Positions 42,905 to 51,682 of a stretch of DNA of 64,000 nucleotides are shown in pieces. The DNA lies in contig OZ251531.1 in the NCBI GenBank assembly GCA_965243185.1, positions 1,798,001-1,862,000 on the forward strand, given 5' to 3'. The notes below the pieces were generated by a model. It made no database searches and was not told where the DNA came from. It worked only from the letters and a program-made list of their open reading frames with translations. This stretch comes from CBDBCU01 sp965243185. GTDB lineage: Bacteria; Chloroflexota; Dehalococcoidia; Lucifugimonadales; UBA3495. How positions within the stretch are numbered: the first letter of the stretch is position 1; every line of letters starts with the position of its first letter. The translations under genes were made by a program, and so were the position numbers.

Positions 42905-42934
42905 TTGACATTCCCCTAATCCCCTTGCTACCTT
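42905..42934 (+). promoter_or_regulatory. Promoter of the Eco57I-type methyltransferase
   Basis: TTGACA (42905-42910), 18 bases, TACCTT (42929-42934), 100 bases before the ATG at 43034. The rest of the gap 42809-43033 shows no gene. Confidence 0.45.
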
Positions 42935-43033
42935 TGGCCCTGGGTCAACCGGGCGGCGGCTGGCGGCTATGCCGGTCGGAAAAACTGAAATGGTTGGAAC
43001 GGTTGGAATAATTGAAAGGGGATGGAGAGCAAT

Positions 43034-46000
43034 ATGCTGAATCCGGCAATGCCCGGCGGTATTAGCGGCCGCCGCCACTATGCCCAATCCCGCCTCGGCG
43101 TTATGGCACAGCAGCCGGGACGGGAACATCCGGCCGGTCTGCGCGAAATTGCCGCCGGGGTGTTGGGGTTTGACGCGGCTGCCGCCGGGGCCAGCATCGT
43201 CGTGGACAACGCCTTGCTGCCCGACCGGGCCGCCGCCATTGCTACCCTGCCCAACGAGTTCGGCCCGGACTTCACCGCCCTCCACTTTGACCTATCTGCC
43301 ATCAGCGGCAGCCGGCAGCATTCCTATGTAACCAATGCCCGGATCCAAGCGGCCAACGCCATCCTGCAACAGTATGCCGGCGGGGAACGCTACCCCCTGC
43401 TGCTGTTCACCCTGCCGGACAACAGCGGTCTCCAGTTCGTTACCGGCGCGCCGGCGCCGGGCAACCGCTACCGCTTGCAGGAGGTGCGGCGGGCTACGGC
43501 TTACTGGAACACCGGCAACCGCACCATCCTGGATTGTCTGGAAACGGTGGGCAATGCCATCGCCCACGACCGCAATCCCCAGCGCGCCTTTCGGGATGGT
43601 TTCGACGTCCAGCCGGTTACCGACCAGTTCTTTGCCGACTACAAGCGGGTCTATGACGACACGGCGCGCTGGCTGGCGGAATCGGTTAATCGGCAGAAAG
43701 CCGAGCAGTTCACCCAGACCCTGTTCAACCGCCTGCTGTTTATCCAGTTCATCAGCCGCAAGGGTTGGCTGACCTTTAACGGCAATCCCGATTATCTCAA
43801 CGCGCTGTGGGAGGATTATCAGCAGCAAGCCGGGCGGCAAAGCAACTTTCACGCCGACCGCCTGTCCGTCCTGTTTCATCAGGGAATGAACACCCCGGCG
43901 GAGCAGCGCAGCCCGGATGTGGCCGGCATTGTGGGACAAGTTCCCTTTCTCAATGGCGGGCTGTTCGAGCGCAACGAACTGGAAGGGCAAAACATCGTTG
44001 TACCGGATGACGCCATCGCCGAAATCATCAGCCCCGGCGGCCTGTTCAACCGCTACAACTTTACCGTGATGGAAGCCACGCCGCTGGACACCGAAGTAGC
44101 CGTTGACCCGGAAATGCTGGGCAAACTCTTTGAGGAAACGGTCAATGAACGGCACAGCAACGGCGCTTACTACACCCCGCGCCCGGTGGTGGCTTTTATG
44201 TGCCGGGAAGCCCTGAAAGGCTATCTGGGCCACTGCCAACCGGAGGGCTTGCCTCCGGAACAAATCGCCGCCCTGGTGGATAACGGGGACGCCGCGGCGG
44301 TTACTACAACGCAAGCGGCGGCCGTCGCCATCGCCTTGGGGCAAGTCAAAGCCTTGGATCCGGCTTGCGGCAGCGGGGCTTTCCTGCTGGGAATGATGCA
44401 GGAAATTATGGCGGTCAACGGCGCGCTGTTCCGGGCCGGCGCCGCCCCGATTAGCCAGTATCGGCAGAAACTGGACATCATCCGCCGCAACCTGCACGGG
44501 GCGGACCAGGATGCCAACGCCGTCCATATCGCGATGCTGCGGCTCTGGCTGAGCCTGGCCGTGGAATATGAGGGCGAGGCGGCGCCGCCGCCGCTGCCCA
44601 ACCTCGATCTGAAACTGGTCGCCGGCAATGCCTTGACCGACGCCGCCCCGGATGCCGTCCAGCAGGACATTACCGGTTACGCCGTAGCCGCGGCGCAGTT
44701 GGGGCAGCTGGTGGGCGATTACACCGATGCCAATGACGCCGCGGAAAAGGCCCGGCTCAAAGCGGAAATCGCCGCCGCCAAAGCCGACATCCGCCAGAAC
44801 AGCGGGGCCGCCGCCCCCGCCGGCGCCGTGGAGTGGCGGGTGGACTTCGCCGACATTCACGCCGGCGGCGGCTTTGACATCGTCATCGCCAACCCGCCCT
44901 ATGTGGTAACTAACGATAAGCAGTTGCGGGCACTGTACAAGGAAGGCGTGTTCGGTCGGGCCAACACCTACGGGTATTTCATTCAGCGCGGCCTGCAACT
45001 GACCCGCGCGGCGGGACAGCTTATCTATATCAACCCGCGAACCCTGCTGACTGACCGCTACTTTACCAACCTGCGGAAGGTTATCCGTCAGCAAGCCCGG
45101 TTGAAAAGCGTAGTGCTGATTGCCGACCGGCACAACACTTTCGAGAGCGTGCTGCAAGAGTGCATCATTCTGCATCTGAACCGGGAATCCGCTGGGTCGG
45201 GGTCTTACTTGGTGAACGCCCAATCCGTTACCCGGCCTGAGGACTTGAGGAATTCGCAAAACCGGCTTTCCATCGGCTCGGAGCGGGTGCTGCTGGGCGA
45301 TAGCTATGATTGGGCCTTTTATATCGGGGCATCGGAGTTTGAGTACCAAGTCTTTGAGCGGATGAACGCTTTCGGAATCAAACTAGCCGATTTCGGTATT
45401 CAAGCCGAAACCGGCAAGGTTCAGTTTAACAAGTACCAGGACTATGCCCAACCGACTAACGCCGACGAAGCTTGCCGGTTGATTTGGGCGGAAAACATTC
45501 AGCGTTACGCCCGGCGGGAATCCCGCAAGCGGATGGGCAAAGAGTGGCTGCGTAAAGACATTGTCTCCCTAGTTCCGGCCAACATCACCGGCACGGGGAT
45601 TGTGACGCAGCGTGTTTCCGCAAACGAACAGCCGCGTCGAATTATCGCCACCTTGATAGACTCGGAAAGTGTGTCTGCGGACAACATTCATTCCGAAAAC
45701 CACACGAACTTTATACCTTTGAGTAATGGTATGAGTCCCTCGTTTGTCTTGGGCGTCCTTAATTCCAGCCTGCTGGAGTTCGTTTTCCGGCGGTTGAATA
45801 GCAATACCCAAGTATCGGCGGGTGAAATCAATTCCTTGCCTTTCCCTCCGTTGCCGGACGACAAGACGCTGGGAGAAATTGAAACTCTGGTTGCCGGGCT
45901 GTTGGCCTTGGGCGGGGTGGACGCCCCGGCCGGCAAGGTCGCGGAAGCCATCGCGAAGGAGCGGCGACTGGACATCCTAATCGGTTCGCTTTACGGCTTT

Positions 46001-46072
46001 TCCGCCGCCGAGGTAGAGCGGGTGCAGGGGCTGCTGCCGGCGTATGAAGTAGTTTATGGGGCGGGGAAATAG
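43034..46072 (+). CDS. Eco57I-type DNA adenine methyltransferase
   Basis: A 1012-residue protein. After an N-terminal region of about 330 residues lies the conserved NERHSNGAYYTPRPVV entry segment, motif I LDPACGSGAFLLGM (about 440-453) and motif IV IANPPYVV (about 616-623), the gamma/Eco57I order for N6-adenine methylation. A C-terminal target-recognition region ends with LNSNTQVSAGEINSLPFPPL. No PD-(D/E)XK nuclease motif is evident. GGAGAG supports ATG 43034 over the ATG at 43022. A PLD-SNF2 helicase 1.4 kb downstream is the likely partner, forming a methylase-plus-helicase restriction system. Confidence 0.85.
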   Translation: MLNPAMPGGISGRRHYAQSRLGVMAQQPGREHPAGLREIAAGVLGFDAAAAGASIVVDNALLPDRAAAIATLPNEFGPDFTALHFDLSAISGSRQHSYVTNARIQAANAILQQYAGGERYPLLLFTLPDNSGLQFVTGAPAPGNRYRLQEVRRATAYWNTGNRTILDCLETVGNAIAHDRNPQRAFRDGFDVQPVTDQFFADYKRVYDDTARWLAESVNRQKAEQFTQTLFNRLLFIQFISRKGWLTFNGNPDYLNALWEDYQQQAGRQSNFHADRLSVLFHQGMNTPAEQRSPDVAGIVGQVPFLNGGLFERNELEGQNIVVPDDAIAEIISPGGLFNRYNFTVMEATPLDTEVAVDPEMLGKLFEETVNERHSNGAYYTPRPVVAFMCREALKGYLGHCQPEGLPPEQIAALVDNGDAAAVTTTQAAAVAIALGQVKALDPACGSGAFLLGMMQEIMAVNGALFRAGAAPISQYRQKLDIIRRNLHGADQDANAVHIAMLRLWLSLAVEYEGEAAPPPLPNLDLKLVAGNALTDAAPDAVQQDITGYAVAAAQLGQLVGDYTDANDAAEKARLKAEIAAAKADIRQNSGAAAPAGAVEWRVDFADIHAGGGFDIVIANPPYVVTNDKQLRALYKEGVFGRANTYGYFIQRGLQLTRAAGQLIYINPRTLLTDRYFTNLRKVIRQQARLKSVVLIADRHNTFESVLQECIILHLNRESAGSGSYLVNAQSVTRPEDLRNSQNRLSIGSERVLLGDSYDWAFYIGASEFEYQVFERMNAFGIKLADFGIQAETGKVQFNKYQDYAQPTNADEACRLIWAENIQRYARRESRKRMGKEWLRKDIVSLVPANITGTGIVTQRVSANEQPRRIIATLIDSESVSADNIHSENHTNFIPLSNGMSPSFVLGVLNSSLLEFVFRRLNSNTQVSAGEINSLPFPPLPDDKTLGEIETLVAGLLALGGVDAPAGKVAEAIAKERRLDILIGSLYGFSAAEVERVQGLLPAYEVVYGAGK

Positions 46073-46085
46073 TGACGCCGGGCGG

Positions 46086-46115
46086 TTGACATTGAGTAAC
46101 TGATTCGCGTAATAT
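46086..46115 (+). promoter_or_regulatory. Promoter of the 48-bp-repeat protein gene
   Basis: TTGACA (46086-46091), 18 bases, TAATAT (46110-46115), 23 bases before the ATG. Confidence 0.65.
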
Positions 46116-46138
46116 GATTGGAGACGGGAGGTGCAGAA

Positions 46139-46843
46139 ATGGATGATCAAACGAAGGTGCGGCTGGAGAAATTGGCCGCTCTCATCGAAGCTACGGAACA
46201 TACCCATCCTTTGTCGCAAGGTTATCCCTTGCAATGGAGGGGCCGACCCTGGTACGGGTTCAGCGTTCTTGGACTGGTTTGTCTCGCCCACCAAAACCTG
46301 ACCGGCAACGGTCGCTGGATAGTGTCGAGAGTTGCGCCGGAACTGCCTGACTATTTGGTCGATGGGGAGAAGGAGCAAACCTTCCTTCCGCAGCCCGTAG
46401 TAGAATACTTTGGGTTCCGGGACAATGTGGGCAGTTTCTTGGTGGCAGATTTGCCTCAAGATGTTAAGCGCCTGATGTACCGAACTGCGAAATCTGGGAG
46501 TTCCTCTCTATACTCCGTTGGGAGGACGTACCGAAAGCGGGGCCGGGAGATCGCGGTCAAAGTAATACGGGCAATGCCGCCCAGCTTGCTCAAGACTGGC
46601 GAACTGTCGAGCAAAATCCCCGACCAGAGTCTCTTGCTCCCGCTTCGGAGTAAGCCGCGGCAAACGCTGGACTTATCAGACCTGCTCCCGCTTCGGAGTA
46701 AGCCGCGGCAAACGCTGGACTTATCAGACCTGCTCCCGCTTCGGAGTAAGCCGCGGCAAACGCTGGACTTATCAGACCTGCTCCCGCTTCGGAGTGAGCC
46801 GCGGCGGCATCCTGATTCCCCTGAGGAGACCAGCAACGACTAG
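46139..46843 (+). CDS. Unknown protein with C-terminal 16-residue repeats
   Basis: A 234-residue protein with its own promoter. The first about 160 residues are globular, unknown family (LQWRGRPWYGFSVLGLVCLA; DLPQDVKRLMYRTAKSG). The C-terminus holds three and a half tandem copies of LLPLRSKPRQTLDLSD, alternating basic and acidic patches. GGGAGG precedes ATG 46139. It lies between the methyltransferase and the helicase of a putative restriction system, so it may be an accessory or a cargo gene. The repeats differ at few bases, which indicates recent expansion. Confidence 0.65.
   Translation: MDDQTKVRLEKLAALIEATEHTHPLSQGYPLQWRGRPWYGFSVLGLVCLAHQNLTGNGRWIVSRVAPELPDYLVDGEKEQTFLPQPVVEYFGFRDNVGSFLVADLPQDVKRLMYRTAKSGSSSLYSVGRTYRKRGREIAVKVIRAMPPSLLKTGELSSKIPDQSLLLPLRSKPRQTLDLSDLLPLRSKPRQTLDLSDLLPLRSKPRQTLDLSDLLPLRSEPRRHPDSPEETSND
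46634..46806. repeat. 48-bp coding tandem repeats
   Basis: Units start at 46634, 46682, 46730 and 46778 (last partial), each beginning near TGCTCCCGCTTCGGAGT and continuing AAGCCGCGGCAAACGCTGGA. The copies are nearly identical and in frame. Confidence 0.9.
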
Positions 46844-46896
46844 ACCCGTAAAGCTCCGACTTTCCAACGGGGGCTATGGCGGCTGAAGGAAGGGAT

Positions 46897-47067
46897 ATGC
46901 AAATCACCGTAGGTGGCGTTGTAGCCTTGGCCATAGTAGCGCTTATCGGGGTATTCGCGGCGGCGGTAGCCAACGACGAGGCTTGCGCCAGCTTCGAGAC
47001 AGTCTCTTTTATGTCGGGTCCGGTCAAGGCGTTCATGCGGCTGGCTCTGCTGTGCCGGTTTGTGTAG
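46897..47067 (+). CDS. Small single-helix membrane protein
   Basis: A 56-residue protein: MQITVGGVVALAIVALIGVF-type membrane helix, then a segment with two Cys (DEACASF; LLCRFV) and a second weakly hydrophobic stretch. A GGAAGGGAT ribosome site favours ATG 46897 over an upstream in-frame ATG at 46876. No family recognised; could be a small toxin or accessory membrane peptide in the island. Confidence 0.5.
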   Translation: MQITVGGVVALAIVALIGVFAAAVANDEACASFETVSFMSGPVKAFMRLALLCRFV

Positions 47068-47180
47068 GGGGTTGCGGCCGAGCAGGAAGCCGTGTATAAT
47101 GTCACCTACGACGCCATTGCCAAAAGCTAGCAGGCGGGGCGAATGTGCCGTAGTCCGAACCCAACAACAAGGAGGCATAA

Positions 47181-47372
47181 ATGACAACGACAACCTCGAG
47201 ACGCCGTACTTGGCGCACGGGTGACATCGTAGAGTTCACCGCAACTTACGAGGCCCAGTGTGACGGTGAATCTGAAACCTACCTTGTCCAAGGCTTGGAG
47301 AAGGATGAAAAGTTCCCTCCTTGCAGGGGAGGCCGGGAAAAGGCTGCGACCTTCCGGATACACTATCCCTAG
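47181..47372 (+). CDS. Small soluble protein with FPPC motif
   Basis: A 63-residue protein with a strong AAGGAGG site. The layout TGDIVEFTATYEAQCD... ending EKFPPCRGGREKAATFRI resembles small proteins with a TGxxxxxxGxY...FPPC pattern (YjzC-like), possibly a small beta-barrel. It lies 64 bases before the helicase gene and may be its upstream operon partner. Function unknown. Confidence 0.6.
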   Translation: MTTTTSRRRTWRTGDIVEFTATYEAQCDGESETYLVQGLEKDEKFPPCRGGREKAATFRIHYP

Positions 47373-47436
47373 CCCACAAACAGCGAGGGTGGTCTCACTT
47401 CTGCCCTTGAGCATCCCGGGCCAGAGCAGGTAGCCT

Positions 47437-50400
47437 GTGACCATCCTCCACGCCCACAGCGACCCGGATTTTATTGAACACCTGCGGCGGGTTCTGGCCG
47501 ACGCCAACGGACAGCCGCACAGCGTGGACATCGCCGTGGGCTACTTTTACTTGTCCGGTTTCCGGGCGGTGTCCGACCTGCTGGCGAACCGGCCCGGCCA
47601 GGTACGCCTGCTGCTGGGGCGCACTGACCGGCCCACCCAGCAGGAAATCGCCGCCGGCTACAGCCCTCGGGAACTGTCCGACCAGGCCCGCGCCCTCCCG
47701 AACCTGCGGGAGGAACGAATCGCCCGGGATGAAACCGTGGCTAATGTGGGCCGCAGCGCCGCCCTCCAACCCCAGGATGCCGCCAGCGCCGCCGGCATCC
47801 AGACTTTGGCGGCCTTGATTGCCGGCGGCCAAGTGGATGTCCGCGCCTACCTGAAAGAACGGATGCACGCCAAAGCCTATATCGGCTACACCGGCTTGCA
47901 AGCCAACCCCGGCACCGCCATTATCGGCAGCACCAACTTTTCCGCCAGCGGCTTTGCCGGCAACACCGAACTGAATTACCCGGTTACCCACAGCGGCGAT
48001 GTTTGCGAGGTTAAGGAGTGGTTTGAGCGGCTGTGGGCGGAAAGCGAACCGGTCAGCGACCGGGTGGTGGAGCAGCTGCAAGCCAGTTGGCCGCTGGCTA
48101 CGCCCGCCCCCTATCTGATTTACCTGAAAATCCTCTATGAACTATACGGCGATACCCTCGGCGATGCGGCTTTGCCGCCGGCGGCTCCGCCGGTGGAACT
48201 GACCGACTATCAGCAGGATGCCGTGGCCGCCGGCTTGGCAATGCTGGATAAGCACAACGGCTGCTACATTGCCGATGTGGTGGGCTTGGGCAAGACCTAT
48301 ATCGGCGCGGAAATCCTGCGCCGCTTGACCCTGTTGGAGCCGCAAGCCGGCGACCCGCTGGTTATCTGCCCGGCGCCCTTGACCGCGATGTGGGAGCGGG
48401 TTTGCGACCAGCAATTTGGCATCATCAACGCCGATGTCCTCAGCATCGGCCGCCTGACCGCAGCCAACTACCAGTCGGACCGCAGCCTCCGCAAGACCCT
48501 CCGCAACGCCGGGCCGGTGTTGATTGACGAAGCCCATAACTTCCGCAACAACAATCAGCGGCGGCGCGTCCTGCTGGATTTCCTGAAAAGCAATCGCCGG
48601 CACAAGACCATTCTATTGTCCGCCACGCCGCAGAACCTGGCGCCCCGGGACATCCTGCGCCAACTGGAACTGTTCCTCGACCCGGTCCAGCACGGCCTGC
48701 CCGGCGTTGACGGCCCGCTGTATCCCTATTTTCCCGACGACACAGCCGAAGCCCTGGATGAAGGAGCCGGGGAAGTTTTGCGGCATATCCTGTTGCGCCG
48801 GCGGCGTCAGGACATCATCAAGCATTACCCCGACAGTTCCCTGGGCGGCAAGCCTATCCAGTTTCCCGCGACGGAACTCAGCAATCAGCAGTATAGTTTG
48901 GAACACGCCTACCGGCAGGCCGGCGGCCTGGACAAGATTGTGGAACTGCTGAAAAAGTACCAGGCCAGCCGCTACCGCCACGCCTTTTATCTCACTGCGG
49001 CCGCCCAAGGCAAGCCGGAGTATCAGCACCTCCAGAACCCCGGCAAAACCCTGTCCGCCCTGATACGGGTATTGCTGTTCAAGCGGCTGGAATCCAGCAT
49101 CCCGGCTTTCCGCAGCACCCTGGAGAACATCATCGCAAGCAACCGCGCTTTCCGCGACCAACTAATCAGTGGCGCGGTCAGCCGGGATGAGGGCGGAAGC
49201 GATTCCGATGAGGAAGCGGCGGCGCGGGAACCCTCGGAACTGGATGAGGATTACATCACCATCAAAGACCAGTCCTATAACGCCGCCGACTTCCGCATTA
49301 CGGCGTGGGCCCGGGATTTAGATAAAGACGCCGCCCTGCTCCGTCAGATTCACGACGGCGTCAAGGATTTGACCCCGGACGATGATGCCAAGCTCGACGC
49401 CATTAAGAGTTTCGTTGCGGCCCCCGGCATCAAGAAGGAGAAAATACTGGTATTCACCGAGTCGCAGGTTACGGCCCGCTACTTATATCGGGAATTGAAA
49501 GCGGCCTATCCCCGGGAGTCCATTGACCTGCTGACCGGCGATGACAGCCAGGCCGGCGGCCAGGATAAGATGTCGCGCTTTTCCCCGGTCAGCAACGGCA
49601 AACCCGACTTGCCGGACAAAGAGCAGACCCGCATCCTGATTGCCACTGATGTGCTGTCGCAGGGCCAGAACCTCCAGGATTGCGGCCGGATGCTGAACTA
49701 TGATTTGCACTGGAACCCGGTAACGATTATCCAGCGTTACGGGCGCATTGACCGCATCACCACCGAACATCAGACCATTCACCTGCACAATATGCTGCCC
49801 GATGCCGGCGTCGAGCGGCAAATCGACTTGACCGGGAAGTTGAGCGAGCGGGTGCAGTCTTTCCACGATTTTATCGGCTTGGATGATGCTATCCTGCAAC
49901 AGACGGAAGCGGTCAACCGGGAGAGCATCTACGCCATCTATGACGGCGAAATGCGCGAGGAGGATGACCGGCTGTCCGGCGCGGCGATGGCCCAGGAAGC
50001 CAATGCCACGCTGAACCGGATACGCCGGGAGCAACCGGAGCTATGGGCCAAGCTGCTCAATATGCCGGACGGACTCCGTGCCGCTATTAACGCCCCGGAA
50101 CACCCTAACCCGGATTCAACTGTGCTACTGCTGCGGGCCGGCTCCCTTAAACAAGGCTATGCCAGTTCCGCCGCCGGCAAAGTTGCGCCGCTGGCCCACC
50201 ACGAGTTGGCAACCCGGGCGGCTTGCCCACCCGATACCCCAGCCATTGCGCTGCCGCCGGACACCAACCAGCGCATTGCCAACGCCGTCAATGTCTTGGC
50301 GGCGGCCCGTTCCCAACCGGTGGCGCTGGAACCCCGCCGCCGGGACCGCCGCGTTGCCCGCTACATCGAACAGGAATTAGGTCAACTCCGCGCGGACTAT

Positions 50401-50652
50401 ATAGACGATGACGCTACCTTGCGGCAAATTGAATCCCTCCGCAGTCGGTTCACTGCTGAACTGCCGGCAAGGGTCAACGAACAAATCAAAGCATTGATGC
50501 GGCAAAAGGTTTCCGGCGCTGATTTCCGGCAAGCCCTGGCGGCAATGCAGAGCCAGTTGCCGCAATTTCTCGACGCGGCGCAGCCGCATCCGCCGCCAGC
50601 CAATTCCCACACCCAGGTAGTCTGCTCCCTGGGCATTGTGGCCGCGGACTGA
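47437..50652 (+). CDS. PLD-nuclease/SNF2-helicase fusion
   Basis: A 1071-residue protein. The N-terminal domain is phospholipase-D-like: AHSDPDFIEHLRRVLAD, IAVGYFYLSGF, then MHAKAYIGY with the HxK motif (about 143-145) and GSTNFSASG. One HxK per chain implies dimerisation for nuclease activity. The rest is an SNF2-type helicase: Walker A DVVGLGKTYIG (about 279-289), DEAH at about 363, the SATPQN motif, and helicase-C ATDVLSQGQNLQ with QRYGRIDRI near 766. Start is a GTG with GAGCAGG upstream. With the adenine methyltransferase at 43034 it looks like the restriction arm of a helicase-dependent R-M system. Confidence 0.85.
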   Translation: MTILHAHSDPDFIEHLRRVLADANGQPHSVDIAVGYFYLSGFRAVSDLLANRPGQVRLLLGRTDRPTQQEIAAGYSPRELSDQARALPNLREERIARDETVANVGRSAALQPQDAASAAGIQTLAALIAGGQVDVRAYLKERMHAKAYIGYTGLQANPGTAIIGSTNFSASGFAGNTELNYPVTHSGDVCEVKEWFERLWAESEPVSDRVVEQLQASWPLATPAPYLIYLKILYELYGDTLGDAALPPAAPPVELTDYQQDAVAAGLAMLDKHNGCYIADVVGLGKTYIGAEILRRLTLLEPQAGDPLVICPAPLTAMWERVCDQQFGIINADVLSIGRLTAANYQSDRSLRKTLRNAGPVLIDEAHNFRNNNQRRRVLLDFLKSNRRHKTILLSATPQNLAPRDILRQLELFLDPVQHGLPGVDGPLYPYFPDDTAEALDEGAGEVLRHILLRRRRQDIIKHYPDSSLGGKPIQFPATELSNQQYSLEHAYRQAGGLDKIVELLKKYQASRYRHAFYLTAAAQGKPEYQHLQNPGKTLSALIRVLLFKRLESSIPAFRSTLENIIASNRAFRDQLISGAVSRDEGGSDSDEEAAAREPSELDEDYITIKDQSYNAADFRITAWARDLDKDAALLRQIHDGVKDLTPDDDAKLDAIKSFVAAPGIKKEKILVFTESQVTARYLYRELKAAYPRESIDLLTGDDSQAGGQDKMSRFSPVSNGKPDLPDKEQTRILIATDVLSQGQNLQDCGRMLNYDLHWNPVTIIQRYGRIDRITTEHQTIHLHNMLPDAGVERQIDLTGKLSERVQSFHDFIGLDDAILQQTEAVNRESIYAIYDGEMREEDDRLSGAAMAQEANATLNRIRREQPELWAKLLNMPDGLRAAINAPEHPNPDSTVLLLRAGSLKQGYASSAAGKVAPLAHHELATRAACPPDTPAIALPPDTNQRIANAVNVLAAARSQPVALEPRRRDRRVARYIEQELGQLRADYIDDDATLRQIESLRSRFTAELPARVNEQIKALMRQKVSGADFRQALAAMQSQLPQFLDAAQPHPPPANSHTQVVCSLGIVAAD

Positions 50653-50866
50653 CCGGCGGAACGCCCATCCGTTGAACCCGGTTAGCCTTGTCGTGTGAAA
50701 AGCCTAATTGCCGCCCGCATTGACGCACTATCCCCTTTGACGCTACACTGGCCGGCGGCGCAGAGCAACCAGCAACGGACTTGGCCCGGCGGCGCGGCGC
50801 TACGCGGCCGGGCCGGCGGGATGGTCGGACGGTTGACGGAACGGACGGATTGGAGGGAGCGGAGCG

Positions 50867-51661
50867 ATGAGTCTGGAGGTTTTTGAGGTTGGCGGGCAGA
50901 AGGTTTTGATTACCGGGGCCGGGCGCGGCATCGGCAAGGGCATCGCTTTGGCCTTTGCCGCGGCCGGGGCGGATGTGGCGATTACCGGCTTGACCGAGAC
51001 CGGCGTTAATCAGGTGGCGGCGGAAATCCGGGCGATGGGCCGGGACGCCCTGCCGTTGACCGGGGACGCTACTAAAGCGGCGGATATGGACGCCATCGCC
51101 GGGCGGGTGCTGGCCGAGTTCGGGCGGGTGGACACGCTGATTACCTGCGTCGGCGACGCCATCCGCAAGCCGGTGGTCAAGCTGCCCGGCGTAACCCTGG
51201 CCGGGATGTCCGAGGAGGAGTGGCATTTTATCGTGGATGTGAACCTGACCGAGGCCTTTCAGGGCTGCCGGGCTTTGGGGGAGCATCTGCTGGAACGGCG
51301 GCAGGGCTGCGTGATTAACATATCGGGCTGGGCGGCCCTGCGCGGTCGGCAGGGTTCGGCGGCCTACGACGCCGCTAAAGCCGGGGTGATGCGCTTTACC
51401 GAGTCCCTGGCGCAGGAATGGGCGCCTTACGGGGTGCGAGTGAACTCCATTGCCCCGGGCAGTTTTCCCGACCCGGCGCAGATGTCCGCCGCCGCCTACC
51501 AAGCGCGGCAGGAGGCGGCCCAGGGCCAAGTTCCCCTGGGCCGGGTGGGCAACTTGGCGGAAGTGGGCTATCTGGCGGTGTTCCTGGCCTCGCCGGCGGC
51601 GGCTTATGTAACCGGCCAGACTTGGGCCGTGGACGGCGGCGTGAGTATTAAGACCGGGTAG
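50867..51661 (+). CDS. Short-chain dehydrogenase/reductase
   Basis: A 264-residue SDR. The cofactor motif TGAGRGIG lies at about 16-23, the catalytic Ser in INISGWAALRG, and the Tyr-Lys pair in YDAAKAG; the C-terminus is VTGQTWAVDGGVSI. These enzymes reduce carbonyl groups with NAD(P)H. The presence of a metabolic enzyme between defence genes is odd; it may have hitchhiked. GGAGGGAGCG precedes the ATG. The 215-base gap upstream of it (50653-50866) shows no gene. Confidence 0.88.
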   Translation: MSLEVFEVGGQKVLITGAGRGIGKGIALAFAAAGADVAITGLTETGVNQVAAEIRAMGRDALPLTGDATKAADMDAIAGRVLAEFGRVDTLITCVGDAIRKPVVKLPGVTLAGMSEEEWHFIVDVNLTEAFQGCRALGEHLLERRQGCVINISGWAALRGRQGSAAYDAAKAGVMRFTESLAQEWAPYGVRVNSIAPGSFPDPAQMSAAAYQARQEAAQGQVPLGRVGNLAEVGYLAVFLASPAAAYVTGQTWAVDGGVSIKTG

Positions 51662-51682
51662 AGTCAGGAGAATTGAACTGTT

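Noticed and set aside
43292..45349. Minus-strand open frame of 685 codons
   Set aside because: Antisense to the Eco57I-type methyltransferase with its intact motifs.
46634..46806. Possible CRISPR array
   Set aside because: The 48-bp units are adjacent with no spacers and stay in frame inside a gene.
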